A DNA stretch of 64,000 nucleotides from Hormiphora californensis (lineage: Eukaryota; Ctenophora; Tentaculata; Cydippida; Pleurobrachiidae): the NCBI GenBank assembly GCA_020137815.1, contig CM035352.1:4010385-4074384 (forward strand). The letters are read 5' to 3'. Position 1 is the first letter of the stretch; the number at the start of each line of letters is the position of its first letter. Under the pieces are notes generated by a model. It saw only the letters and a program-made list of their open reading frames with translations. It was not told the origin of the DNA and made no database searches. The position numbers and the translations under genes are program-made. This document shows positions 11,081-58,571 of this stretch, in pieces.

Positions 11081-12731
11081 CCGTGTGCGGCAAAAAAAAG
11101 GCCCCCCCCCCTAGACCACCATAGTTGCCGATGTGGTGGAGAGCTGTAACTTGGCAGGGTTGCTCCACTATGTCTATCTTGATCCTGACAGAAAAATCAG
11201 AGCTCTAGCTCAAAATTCATTTTCATGAACGGAATGAACTTCTCCGTTCCTTCGATATGAGACCCCCTCATCATTCAGAATTTTTTGCCCGTCTTTGGCT
11301 AACGATTATCTTTGTAATGAGACCAATTTGAGCATAATCTGATTACCAGGAGAGACACAGTGGAGGGTTTTCCGACCGTCACTCCTGACATGTGATCCAG
11401 GCCCGGTCACGTGGTGAAAAGTGGGTTTGGGGTGCTGTTAACATGTCTCAATAACGGATTATTGCTCTCATATCCCTTGAATATCCCTCCACAATGCTCT
11501 CAAGTCACTTTGTGATGCTGATTGATTGGGTTCATGTCACCAGTTCTTGTCAAAGTTCTCAAGCGGCCCGTGATACGAGATCATTTCATCAAGGAGGGGC
11601 CATCTTGTGTCACTAATCAGCCTATCATCTCACATTACACTAGCCAAGGGATCTGGGGTATTTAAATCTTCAAATGTTCATCAAAATCATTCCCAATCGT
11701 TACTTGCAATGCATTTTACACCCGAACAGAGGAACTTCATCTGACTCAAGAAGGAAACCAACACCCTCTACCCCACCATCGAACAGGAGTTCTTTATCAT
11801 CTCGCAGATGTCGCCAGTCTAATCGCTCTCCTGCGGGTGGACTGGATTGGTGTTGTCTGTGTGTCTCTCAGTACTGCTGTTGTGGAAGCAGGACCTGTAG
11901 CAGACTTCCTCCTTCCGGATCGTCCAGGATTGTTGTTTTTGGAGTGGCCCTCGTCTGAAACTGTCCGATGGATCTTTCTGCAGGACTTCTTGGATGGGGC
12001 ATGGCGGCCAAACTTGATAAAGAACTCCTGTTCGATGGTGGGGTAGAGGGTGTTGGTTTCCTCCTTGAGCCAGATGAAGTTCCTCTGTTCGGGTGTAAAA
12101 TGCATTGCAAGTAACGATTGGGAATGATTTTGATGAACATTTGAAGATTTAAATACCCCAGATCCCTTGGCTAGTGTAATGTGAGATGATAGGCTGATTA
12201 GTGACACAAGATGGCCCCTCCTTGATGAAATTATCTCGTATCACGGGCCGCTTGAGAACTTTGACAAGAACTGGTGACATGAACCCAATCAATCAGCATC
12301 ACAAAGTGACTTGAGAGCATTGTGGAGGGATATTCAAGGGATATGAGAGCAATAATCCGTTATTGAGACATGTTAACAGCACCCCAAACCCACTTTTCAC
12401 CACGTGACCGGGCCTGGATCACATGTCAGGAGTGACGGTCGGAAAACCCTCCACTGTGTCTCTCCTGGTAATCAGATTATGCTCAAATTGGTCTCATTAC
12501 AAAGATAATCGTTAGCCAAAGACGGGCAAAAAATTCTGAATGATGAGGGGGTCTCATATCGAAGGAACGGAGAAGTTCATTCCGTTCATGAAAATGAATT
12601 TTGAGCTAGAGCTCTGATTTTTCTGTCAGGATCAAGATAGACATAGTGGAGCAACCCTGCCAAGTTACAGCTCTCCACCACATCGGCAACTATGGTGGTC
12701 TAGGGGGGGCCTTTTTTTTTGCCGCACACGG
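11081..12731 (-). mobile_element. Mariner-like inverted-repeat element with TA target site
   Basis: The termini CCGTGTGCGGC (11081) and GCCGCACACGG (ending 12731) are each bordered by TA (11079-11080 and 12732-12733), as in Tc1/mariner elements. The two arms are near-perfect reverse complements for about 720 bp each (11081 to about 11800, and about 12017 to 12731), leaving a loop of about 210 bp. The right arm carries a transposase N-terminal fragment (separate entry). No DDE/D catalytic domain is present, so the element cannot mobilise itself. Confidence 0.85.
11800..12111 (-). pseudogene. Transposase N-terminal fragment (DUF4817-like helix-turn-helix), element-internal
   Basis: Reading from about 12105 on the minus strand, MHFTPEQRNFIWLKEET is followed by FIKFGRHAPSKKSCRKIHR and a basic GRSGRRKS stretch. 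This fits the DUF4817 helix-turn-helix that precedes mariner-type transposase domains. The open frame ends around 11800 with no catalytic domain. The opposite arm carries the same start at about 11710 on the plus strand, but the Trp codon of the FIW segment is a TGA stop there. Both are remnants. Confidence 0.65.
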
Positions 12732-12866
12732 TATTAATAATATAACATCATTAATAATAAAACATCAAATCTCCCAACTTAGATCTTATTTATTAGATGA
12801 CCCGTCATAAACATTCGGTGTGACCATTCCACCAAATTGTGTTAATATACCCATCCACATAAGTCC

Positions 12867-13063
12867 CTAACCCATCGACCCTTAGTCCTTAACCTAATGA
12901 CCCTAACTCAAGTCCTTTACCTACTGACCCTAACCCACGTTAACCTACTGACCCTAACTCAAGTCCTTAACCTACTGACCCTAACCCACGTTAACCTACT
13001 GACCCTAACCCACGTTAACCTACTGACCCTAACCCACGTTAACCTACTGACCCTAACCCAAAA
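12867..13063 (+). repeat. 24-bp minisatellite ACCTACTGACCCTAACCCACGTTA
   Basis: Seven to eight degenerate copies of a unit built on CCTACTGACCCTAAC, alternating between CCCACGTTAA and TCAAGTCCTTA tails. It lies immediately upstream of the zinc-finger gene start, possibly in its promoter. The CCCTAAC words look telomere-like, but this is not a (TTAGGG)n array. Confidence 0.85.
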
Positions 13064-13099
13064 CTCACATATATCCCATTATAGCATGACGAACACGGT

Positions 13100-13873
13100 A
13101 TGTCCCTAAAAGCCCACAATTTGGTTGACATCCTAAACGATTCAGAGGCTACTCTGGCAGCATCGCCACCCGAATCTTCCACCCTGTCTTGCCTGCTAAA
13201 GGACGCAGCCCAGTCCATCTCTAAACCGTCCTGGAATATTTGTCCTGAGGGGTCTTCCTCCCTTGACAAATCAACCACTGCCATCAGCTCCTGCCTACTG
13301 AAGGATCTCTCCTCATGTAGTACTGAAAAGGAGAGGACCAGTCCTGCGGAGGTACCGTGTAATGGGGTGGAGAGCGCTCCCAGCGCTGACAAGGATGCTA
13401 CAGGTGCAGGTGGGCCCGTTGCGTGTGAACACTGTGACTATATCGGAAACAGCAAGTGGCATATAGACCGTCACCAAATAATACACCAAGACTGGAGACC
13501 CTACAAGTGCTTGTGGTGCGGGTATGCCGGGAAGTTGAGGCAGTACCTGAAGAGCCACATACTACGTCATCACCCAGAGAAGATACCTGCCCAGGATATG
13601 GGTAATAAACGGAAGAAGAGGAAGGACGCGGTCAGCCAGTTGGATAATTGTAATCTCTACACATTTGGCAATAACCATCTGTTTGTGTGTCAGTTCTGTG
13701 ATTTTAAGACTCAGGAGAGTTGGCAGCTGAAGCGACATGTTAAGAGACACCTTGATGATCGGCCCTTTCAGTGTCACAAGTGTGACTACGCTGCGAAACT
13801 GAAACATCATCTTAAAATTCATATTGACAGACGCCACCCGGCTTGGAAGGATACCCTGCCGGTTAAGGACTGA
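13100..13873 (+). CDS. C2H2 zinc-finger protein, intronless
   Basis: A 257-aa protein, probably a nuclear DNA- or RNA-binding factor. Residues 1-105 are Ser/Thr-rich and low-complexity, with a repeated (S)CLLKD motif near residues 30 and 65. Four C2H2 fingers follow in two pairs: CEHCDYIGNSKWHIDRHQIIH, CLWCGYAGKLRQYLKSHILRHH, then CQFCDFKTQESWQLKRHVKRH and CHKCDYAAKLKHHLKIHIDRRH. The pairs are separated by a basic GNKRKKRKD patch that could be a nuclear localisation signal. The Tyr/Phe before or within each knuckle and the double-finger spacing are like REST/hunchback-type or ZNF-JAZ-like animal proteins, but I cannot assign an orthologue. The stop lies 200 bp before the next gene. A 5' non-coding exon cannot be excluded. 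Confidence 0.8.
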   Translation: MSLKAHNLVDILNDSEATLAASPPESSTLSCLLKDAAQSISKPSWNICPEGSSSLDKSTTAISSCLLKDLSSCSTEKERTSPAEVPCNGVESAPSADKDATGAGGPVACEHCDYIGNSKWHIDRHQIIHQDWRPYKCLWCGYAGKLRQYLKSHILRHHPEKIPAQDMGNKRKKRKDAVSQLDNCNLYTFGNNHLFVCQFCDFKTQESWQLKRHVKRHLDDRPFQCHKCDYAAKLKHHLKIHIDRRHPAWKDTLPVKD

Positions 13874-14074
13874 AGGGTTTATTTTAAATGTTCCTGGGGG
13901 AGCTTTCAAACTGGATTCTGAATGAGTAGCTTGTTGAGTGGAGAAGCATTTTCACAAACTATTTTATGTAATTCTTGCCTGTTTAAACTTGAATCCGGTC
14001 ATTTTACTTTCGTAATGTTCTTCCCCGGCCCCTCTCACACACACGCACACACTCTCCCTCTCCCTCCCCAGGTG

Positions 14075-44103
<30,029 letters not shown>

Positions 44104-44240
44104 TAACATTAAAGTACAATTGTAGTTGTATTACTATGTATTACTATGTATTACTATGTATGTAAATTGGTCCTGTCGACAGGACAGCTAGGCTGTCAGG
44201 CCAATGCTCTGACTATGACCGCGGTTCTTGCTTATCAATA

Positions 44241-44853
44241 CAGTCGGACCCCGATTTAACGGCCCCCGATTTAGCGGCACCCCGATTTAACGGCATGATA
44301 AATTTCCCCCAAAATTTTTTGAAATTTTTTTTGAAATTTTTTTGAAATTTTTTTGAAAAACCACGTCCGAATCGTGTTTCGAATCGGTGCATCTTATTGC
44401 ATGTCTTGCCGGTAATTAGACGGTTCAAAACGAACAGATATGTGATCCCCATGAGGCCCATCGAATCGCAATTTTGACGCTTGTTAAACTGGCCTCATGG
44501 GGATCACGTATCGGTTCGTTTCGAACCGTCTAATTAGCAGCAAGACATGCGATAAGATGCACTGATTCGATAAACGATTCGGACGTGGTTGATATAGTAC
44601 CTTAGAAAATTTTCATAACTTTTTTTGAAGTTTAAAAAAAACTATTTTCTTTTTCTAACCAGAAATGATCATGTAATCAATACAATGTATGTCATGGACA
44701 TTGCATTTAACACTTAGAGGTGTTTTAGTATAGCATTTTGGACAAAAATAGGGTTTTATGGGCCAAATATGCTCTACCCCGATTTAACGGACACCCCGAT
44801 TTAACGGACAAAACCCTTTCCCCCGAGGGTGCCGTTAAATCGGGGTCCGACTG
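44241..44853 (+). mobile_element. Pogo/Tigger-like MITE with TA target site
   Basis: The ends CAGTCGGACCCCGATTTAAC and its inverse GTTAAATCGGGGTCCGACTG are flanked by TA. Subterminal repeats of CCCCGATTTAACGG occur three times at the left and twice at the right. A central hairpin (44390-44580) pairs GTAATTAGACGGTTC-type sequence with its inverse around GATCCCCATGAGGCC. It is 613 bp long with no coding capacity. It lies 137 bp after the RhoGAP stop codon. Confidence 0.9.
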
Positions 44854-45164
44854 TATTTGAAAGAAATGAGAATAGAGAGTAGAGACAGCCCAATTTGAAT
44901 GATATGACAGTATTGGTCTAACAATTTTTCTTACACAATTACTGGGAAAGTCTTACTTTATCGTAATTACTTTAGATCTTCACATGAGTTTTATCTGTGT
45001 CACACACTGTGTGTATTTTTTACTTTTAACTAATTTATCGAAATTATTCAGATTTGAAAATTGATATTTTTTTCAAGAAATTTATACATATTTTTGTAGT
45101 GCTTTTCACAAATAAGGAAGTGAGTTTGTATTTGCACCGTGGCTCGTACGTTCAAGTAATTTTG

Positions 45165-46802
45165 GGTACCGGACAGAAACTCGAACGGACGATAACTCGA
45201 ACTCGAACTCGAAAATTTCGGACTATAACTCACTTTTGAAAATGTCGAATTTAGGTGAGTTATAGTCCGGATCAGGTGACTTTCTGTCCGCCCCACTGTT
45301 TAGCACTATTTACGGTGAGTTAGAGTCCGGGCGGACACTAACTCACCTATTCGACAGTTGTTGGGGCCAAGGTGAGTTTCTGTCCGCTAAAAATGTCGAA
45401 ATTCGACTTTTTGTCCGCCCTCTAAACTCACAAATTCGGACTACAACTCACTTTCGGTAGACAGGGGGAACAAGAGTGACAGGGAAAGGGCGGGAAAATA
45501 TGTGAGTTTTTGTCCGCTTAAATAGCGAATTTCGATTTTCTGTCCGGACTAGAACTCACTTCATGCATAGAGAGAAAAAGGCGGGAAGACATGGCGGCGT
45601 CGTTGGCAGAGAGAGGGATGCAAAGTTGTAGAGAGAGCCTGACAGAGAGAGAGAGAGAGAGAGAGAGGGGAGAAAGGGCGGGCTAGTTCAGTTCTCGTTG
45701 TTCACTCATACATTGGTTGAGCTCTGCTTCTCTTTGTCTCTCTAGTCTCTAGCTCCCGGGCTTAATTCCCATCTCGGATCTCTCATCCAATGAGTCATCG
45801 TTCATCACCTGCAGTGGTCCTCCTCTCCAATCTGTTCCCAACCAGCCTAGCTGCATGCTGCAGCTGCTCTCCTACTCAGTGACTCACCTATCCTTCACTC
45901 GACAATCTATCACACCGTTCAAAGAGGAAGAGAGATGGAGAGACAAAGAGAGAGGAAGAGAGATGGAGAGACAAAGAGAGCTGTTCATCACTCGCAGTGG
46001 ATTTTTTTCCTCTCCAATCTGTTCCCGACCTGCCTATAGAGTATAGCTACCTACCTATCCTCGACAATCTATCATAGCGAGACCTACTGATTGTGGATCC
46101 TTCCTCCTTATCAACACCATACCCACTATGCAATTACGACTCAAGACTTCTCTCTACTGAGTCCAGTCCGATCCTGTATAATATAACTCCATCATCTGTT
46201 TCTGAAGAGCAGCACGGAGAGAGGGAAAGAGGGAAAGAGAGAGCGAGAGAGAAAAAGAGAGAGGAAGGGAGGTAGAGATAGAGAGAGGGAAAGAGAGATG
46301 TGAAGGGAGATAGAGAAAGGGATGGGAGATGGGTTTTACAGTGTATTTATGTCAACCACTCAACTTGTTTCTCTTGTAATTATGATAGCTAGCACAAAAA
46401 AAACTCAAAACTCCTGTTTGGAAACCTATTTCATTGGCCGGACAGAAACTCACTTGCCTTGGGCACGTCGCGCCCCCCATGTTCGCGCGCCCGTAGGGCG
46501 ATCCCCTCGCAGGCAATCACCTGCCATGGAAAATGAAAATGTCACCAGAATTTTCGACATTTTCGTAGGTTTAGCAAGTGAGTTTCTGTCCGCCAACTCG
46601 AAACAAAATTCGAGTTATTGTCCGCATAACTCACCTAGGTGAGTTTAAATTTCGAGATTTTGTCCTAGCTATCGACTTTTTGTCCTAGCAAAAAGTCGAA
46701 AATAATGCGGACAGAAAGTCACCAGAAAAAAAAATCGACGCCAATTTTCGGACAATAACTCACTTTCGAGTTACTGTCCAGGTGAGTTACAGTCCTAACG
46801 CC
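45165..46802 (-). mobile_element. Foldback element with GTGAGTTATAGTCCG motif arrays, copy 2 (1.64 kb)
   Basis: Same family as 41280-43119, in opposite orientation. The ends are GGTACCGGACAGAAACTCG and GTGAGTTACAGTCCTAACGCC. The target duplication GTAATTTTG is exact (45156-45164 and 46803-46811). It has a GC-rich insertion of about 75 bp near 46455-46530 and lacks the block seen at 42700-42900 of copy 1. Confidence 0.88.
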
Positions 46803-46944
46803 GTAATTTTGGGGATCCTGATTACGGAACAGGAGAGTTAAACTACAACTGTGCTGCCATCAAACGCCGCGCGAAGACAATATTTAGCGCGCGCGATCCG
46901 ATTTGATGAGCCAAATAATAAAATTTCAAATTGATAATCCTGCA

Positions 46945-47135
46945 TTTTCGGAACGTGTTCGTCTCACCATTGCGCGTCGCATGCTGTACCAAACCCGAGT
47001 GAACAAGCTAACAATAGTGCAATTACATGCGCGCGATGTACTATATCGCATGGAAGTTCACTATTGTTAGCTCGCTCACCCGGGCTAGCTCCTGCACCCG
47101 CGACGCGCAATGCCGAGACGAACACGCTCCGAAAA
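46945..47135. repeat. GC-rich hairpin (about 75-bp inverted arms)
   Basis: GTTCGTCTCACCATTGCGCG at the left is mirrored by CGCGCAATGCCGAGACGAAC at the right, and inner arms pair GAACAAGCTAACAATAGTG with CACTATTGTTAGCTCGCTC. It is MITE-like, with no clear target duplication. Confidence 0.75.
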
Positions 47136-47687
47136 GAGAGCATAAGCTTTTTTTCCTTTTTTTTTCTTATCGTTTTGTTAAATTTTTCTCTTCGCCAGAG
47201 CACAGACCCGAAGTATGGCTGTGTGATGCGTCCCATCACCCATGACCCATGGCTCTAGGGTGAAAGAGTTGAAGAAAATGTCAAAATACCCAAAAAGTCG
47301 GGAAATGACGCGATTTTTGATGAAAACTTGCCGAAAATGATAAATTTACAGTAAACGCACCTCCGAAAATGCTTAATCCGCGGTGGAGTGTTTAGTTTTT
47401 AGGTCCAGTCTGGCAGACCCAGCGGCAATGTTACATTTTTGGTCGCGCTGGACCCACAATTTCGGCCGTGGATGAAAGCTGAGTACCGCCACTGAGTGCA
47501 GCTGATTTAAGAACCCATAACGGGAGTCCCCCTGTAGGCTGTACCGGGTGGCGTGTACCCGATGGTGAATTTTGACATGTCTCTTGAATTTAACTAACTA
47601 TTTCATTAGAAAAGTCAGCGTCATGTTAACTCCATAATCTGTGTACGAACTTGAAGGGGCGACTGCAGGGGATCCCAATTTTACAAA

Positions 47688-54634
<6,947 letters not shown>

Positions 54635-55865
54635 AATTTTATTTTGGGATTTTAGAAACTAAGAATAAAGGCTATATTGAACTATGGCAGTTAGAAAGTA
54701 TTTGAGCAGTACAAATTATTGGATGCTAAACTAGGACATGTTGCGATTATGAACATGTTCGAACAGACACTATGTACAGTGCTGTCTGGCGGCGCCATAC
54801 CCCATTTGATTCTCAAATTGGATCGACAGTGCGCTCAGATGGGTCGCGGCGCCAGACAGGTACGTGGCCCGTATTGAATACGGTATTCTTAAATTTTCAA
54901 CTTTCGATTTGTAATGTAATATTGTGTTTATCTGATAGAACTCTTCGATTGCTGGTCAAAATTTTGTTTCTTTTTGATGTACGACCAACTGATAAGAATT
55001 TATGAGCGATAAGCCAAAAGTTCTATTTTTAAAATCAAATTTGGCACGCGCAAAACAACGCCGAGCACAAGGCTAAAAAACGCCGCGCATTTGCTCAAAA
55101 CAGCGCCGCGCGCGTTAAATTACATGATTTCGACGAAAAAAAGTTTATTTTATTTTGTGAACTTGAAAAAAGTTCGGCGAGCCAAAGTTTTCGGGGGCCA
55201 GCTGCAGCCCCCTCGTGCACGCACCTTATAAGGGGCATGCAGCGTATGCCAATGGCCAGCAGCATTTGCCAAATTTTAAATACAATATTGGAATTTGGAC
55301 TGGATACCACTGGTTAAAACTTAAAAGGGAGGGTGAGCTGGGACCTGGGTCCTGGGAGAAACTGAAACCTGTAAAGCAGTCAACACCTGTACGAAGACAA
55401 TTACAATATAACACCCTAGCCTTGGGTGCACACTACACAGACTATAAGTTGAAAATTTAAACGATCTCCAGACTCAATTGGCGGAGTTTGTAGAAAAACC
55501 AAAGTAGTTACATTCACTGAGCCCCTCCAAAGTCCAAACGTTTGCTATTTAGTATTTGCTTGGGCGAATTGTTACATATTTGTTGAATGACTCCCTCTTC
55601 AAAACGTTTAGGTTGCATGTTTTATTAGTGCATGCTACTGGTTCAACGAGTTGGTAGCAGGTTGTTTTGTTCGAACAAGGCAAGTAGCAGGTTGTTTATG
55701 GGAAGCTATTTTTCTGACACTGGACCACGACCCCCAATGCAGGTATTGTGGGAAGCATCCGTTCAGTTGCTGATCCTGTAAATCTACTAATTTAGTAGTT
55801 TTCAAGCTGATCTAATAGTTAGTTTACAGGGAGTATCAGAAACACACGCAGTGAACAGGAACAGG
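54635..55865. other. Intergenic region between TMEM63 and MsrA
   Basis: No credible gene. It holds a hairpin at 54782-54862 (TGTCTGGCGGCGCCAT against ATGGGTCGCGGCGCCAGACA) and a GCGC-rich repeat block near 55045-55120 (CGCCGCGC with TCAAAACA spacers). The remainder is unassigned. Confidence 0.5.
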
Positions 55866-56663
55866 ATGTTCCCACCCTTCCCTGAGAATACCAGCTCAGC
55901 AATGTTCGGGATGGGTTGTTTCTGGGGTGTGGAGAGACGGTTCTGGCAAGTCAACGGGGTTTACTCTACACACGTGAGTAGAGGAATCTGGAAGTTTTGT
56001 AGTGCAGCGAGAGATACAATAAGAACACTTTTTTGTACTTTTGTGTGACTTTTTTGAAGAACACCCTGTATAAATTAATGAGCTCCTCACGCTTTGTATT
56101 CAGGTGGGCTACGCAGGGGGTCAAACTAAAGACCCCGACTACCGAGCAGTGTGCTCTGAAAGAACGGGACACGCAGAGGTAGTGAGGGTAATCTATGAGC
56201 CTGATAATGTGTCATATGGGGACCTTCTAAAGGTCTTTTGGGAAAATCATGACCCCACTACACTGAACCAACAGGGAAACGATAGAGGTAAAACAATACA
56301 TGTGAGATTGGTTGGTTGCAGAAGTAGCTCCGTCCATGGTTGTATTTATTGTTCTCCTGTATTGAGTATTCTCGTTCCCACCACCATTAGCTTATTCCAT
56401 GTGTTTATCAAGTACTCGCCCAAGGTACCCAATACCGCTCTGCGATATATTGCACTGACGAGGAGCAGCTCAAGGAGGCCCAGGCAAGTGCCTCAGTTTA
56501 CCGAACCAACCTGAAGGATGGAGGAGTGAAGAGAGACATTACGACGGAGATCAAGGTGGAGAAGGAGTTTTATTACGCCGAGGACTACCACCAACAATAT
56601 CTTCACAAGAATCCAGGGGGATATTGTAGTATGAGAGGTACCGGAATCAAATGTTCTATTTGA
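55866..56663 (+). CDS. MsrA: Peptide methionine sulfoxide reductase MsrA, 3 exons
   Basis: Exons 55866-55973, 56104-56287 and 56425-56663 join in phases 0 and 1; 531 nt give 176 aa. It reduces methionine-S-sulfoxide in proteins. The active-site motif [11 protein letters not shown] begins near residue 18, followed by the family blocks [53 protein letters not shown] and the C-terminal [14 protein letters not shown]-terminal cysteine in GGYCSM and another in KCSI could act as resolving cysteines. I chose the first in-frame ATG (55866), as the frame is open upstream without another ATG. No targeting peptide is obvious, so a cytosolic form is likely. Confidence 0.93.
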
Positions 56664-57002
56664 GTCAAGCTATAGTCAAAAAGTCCGTGACATTTTGAAA
56701 CGTATTTGTATAAAAGTGGCCCTTTCAATAGTTGAGTGTCGATTAGGCACGATAGAGATCAATCGATTAAGTAATTTCATAATGAGATATTTGATTGAAA
56801 CAATTGTTTGGAAATAAAAGTGACCCTTTTTCAAGTTATAGTGTGCAGAGAGATTTTTAGTCTGTTATGTGTTTTGATTTGTTTCTTCCAAAGTAAAGCC
56901 TAAACCATTAGCCCCCACTATTAGGCCCCACCAATGCCCACCATTAGGCCCCACTTCTAATACCTGCACCCTCCCCCCTTCTGACACCCACCCTATTATA
57001 GC

Positions 57003-58415
57003 ATGGTAGGTGTTGGTATCTCCTTTGGTTGTTCCTCAGCTACACTGGCAGTCTGCAGGGACGGTTCACGAAGTGAGGTGGTAGCTAACAGTGCCGGTGA
57101 CAGAGCCACCTCCACTATTGTAGCGGTAATGGACGGTGAAATCCTCACTGGTACACCCGCTCTCCAGGCGCAACTGAGACAACCCGCCCAGTCAGTGACC
57201 CAGCTGAAGCGTCTCCTTGCTGGCATCCCTGCGGAGGAGCAGCCGTGCAGGCTGGAGGAGAGGAAAGGGGAGATGGTGGTCAACTTCTCAGACACCGCCA
57301 AGGGGGTTAGTCAGCTGGTGAAGGGGGTGTTTAGTAATCTGAAAGAGACCGCTGATAGTGCACTAGGTAGTGAGGGTAGTTTTGATACTGTCCTGTGCGT
57401 ACCACCCACCTGCCCGCCCCAATACGCCAACACACTCCGCTCGTGTGCTGCCAGTGCTGGATTTAATGTAGTGGGGACCATCACAGAACCAATAGCAGCC
57501 CTCTCTACCCAGGACACCATCACATCTGGACTGACGCTAGTGGTCAGGGTTGGAGGGTATAGCTCCTCTCTATCCCTTGTAAGATGCACCTCAGGGCTCT
57601 ACAATCTAGTGGACCACATGGAGGTCAGGATTGGGGGTAGGGACATGGATCTGGCCGTAGGAGGTTTCCTTCAACAAGAATTCAACAGGAAACACAAGTG
57701 CAAAGTGGAGGAAAATCAAAGGAGCATGGGAAAGATTCTACGAGCTGCTAAACAGGCAAAACATGGCCTATCCACACAGAACACTACTGAGTATAATATC
57801 GAGAGTTTGTTTGAGGGGATCGATCACATTGGATCCCTCTCTCGGCCACGATTTGAAACACTGATCCAGCCGTCCGTCTCCAAGATCCAGGACACGATAA
57901 AAGAGTTTGCAAGTAAACATGATCTCACCAATCTTAGTGCAGTGGTTCTATCAGGTGGATCTACAAGAATACCAAAGGTGCAGTCAGTGGTCCGATCCTC
58001 CTTCCCTAACACTCAATATGTGTTTGATTCTCCTGATGAAATATCTGCCATGGGGGCTGCAGACCACGCCTTCCAACTGGCATCCTACCCCGATCTCCTG
58101 AAGAACATCACCCTGGAAAGTGACGGGAGTGTGTCTTTATCAGTTGTGCCTGATGATGTCGTGGCGGTGGTCAGTGGAGATGAGAGAGTTGTTGTTGTGG
58201 AGAAGGGGGCTGCTCTGCCCTGTAAGAGGGAGGTACCACTACCAGAGGGGAAGGAGGTGATGCTGAGGTGTGGTGAGGTTATCCTGAGCCGCATTGAGGT
58301 ACAGAACTGTGATGGAGATGTGGTGCTGGGTCTTGATATCGCCGAGGATGGAAGTATGGAGGGTGTTATCAGGGATGACAATGAGAGAACGAATTTCTCT
58401 ATACCTTCCAACTAG
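57003..58415 (+). CDS. HSPA14: HSPA14-like (Hsp70L1) chaperone, intronless
   Basis: A 470-aa divergent Hsp70 of the HSPA14 type, which works with DNAJC2 (MPP11) in the ribosome-associated complex on nascent chains (family knowledge). The N-terminus GVGISFGCSSATLAV replaces the canonical GIDLGTT phosphate loop, as in HSPA14. The second phosphate motif VVLSGGSTRIPKVQ and the hinge EISAMGAADHAFQLA are clear. The C-terminal substrate-binding part is short (about 90 residues), and the whole is some 40 residues shorter than the vertebrate protein. The start ATG follows CTATTATAG, so a 5'-UTR exon is possible. Single coding exon, 340 bp after MsrA and 157 bp before GMPPA. Confidence 0.88.
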   Translation: MVGVGISFGCSSATLAVCRDGSRSEVVANSAGDRATSTIVAVMDGEILTGTPALQAQLRQPAQSVTQLKRLLAGIPAEEQPCRLEERKGEMVVNFSDTAKGVSQLVKGVFSNLKETADSALGSEGSFDTVLCVPPTCPPQYANTLRSCAASAGFNVVGTITEPIAALSTQDTITSGLTLVVRVGGYSSSLSLVRCTSGLYNLVDHMEVRIGGRDMDLAVGGFLQQEFNRKHKCKVEENQRSMGKILRAAKQAKHGLSTQNTTEYNIESLFEGIDHIGSLSRPRFETLIQPSVSKIQDTIKEFASKHDLTNLSAVVLSGGSTRIPKVQSVVRSSFPNTQYVFDSPDEISAMGAADHAFQLASYPDLLKNITLESDGSVSLSVVPDDVVAVVSGDERVVVVEKGAALPCKREVPLPEGKEVMLRCGEVILSRIEVQNCDGDVVLGLDIAEDGSMEGVIRDDNERTNFSIPSN

Positions 58416-58571
58416 AGTGAGAGGAGGAGGGTTTTATAAAGTTTTTAATGGTAGTTGTATTTTATACAGAGCTTATTGTTTAATTGTGTTTTACAACCTT
58501 CCTTCCCCCCTGCCCCGTACACCCCAATCTCCCCCTTTATACATCTAGTGACATCTATATTTCTATAGACT

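Noticed and set aside
11674-11958. Protein-coding gene on the left arm of the mariner element
   Set aside because: It is the wrong frame of the inverted transposase fragment; the correct frame has a TGA stop after about 11 codons.
44212-44470. 82-codon minus-strand frame
   Set aside because: It overlaps the pogo-like MITE and its hairpin, and has no domain.
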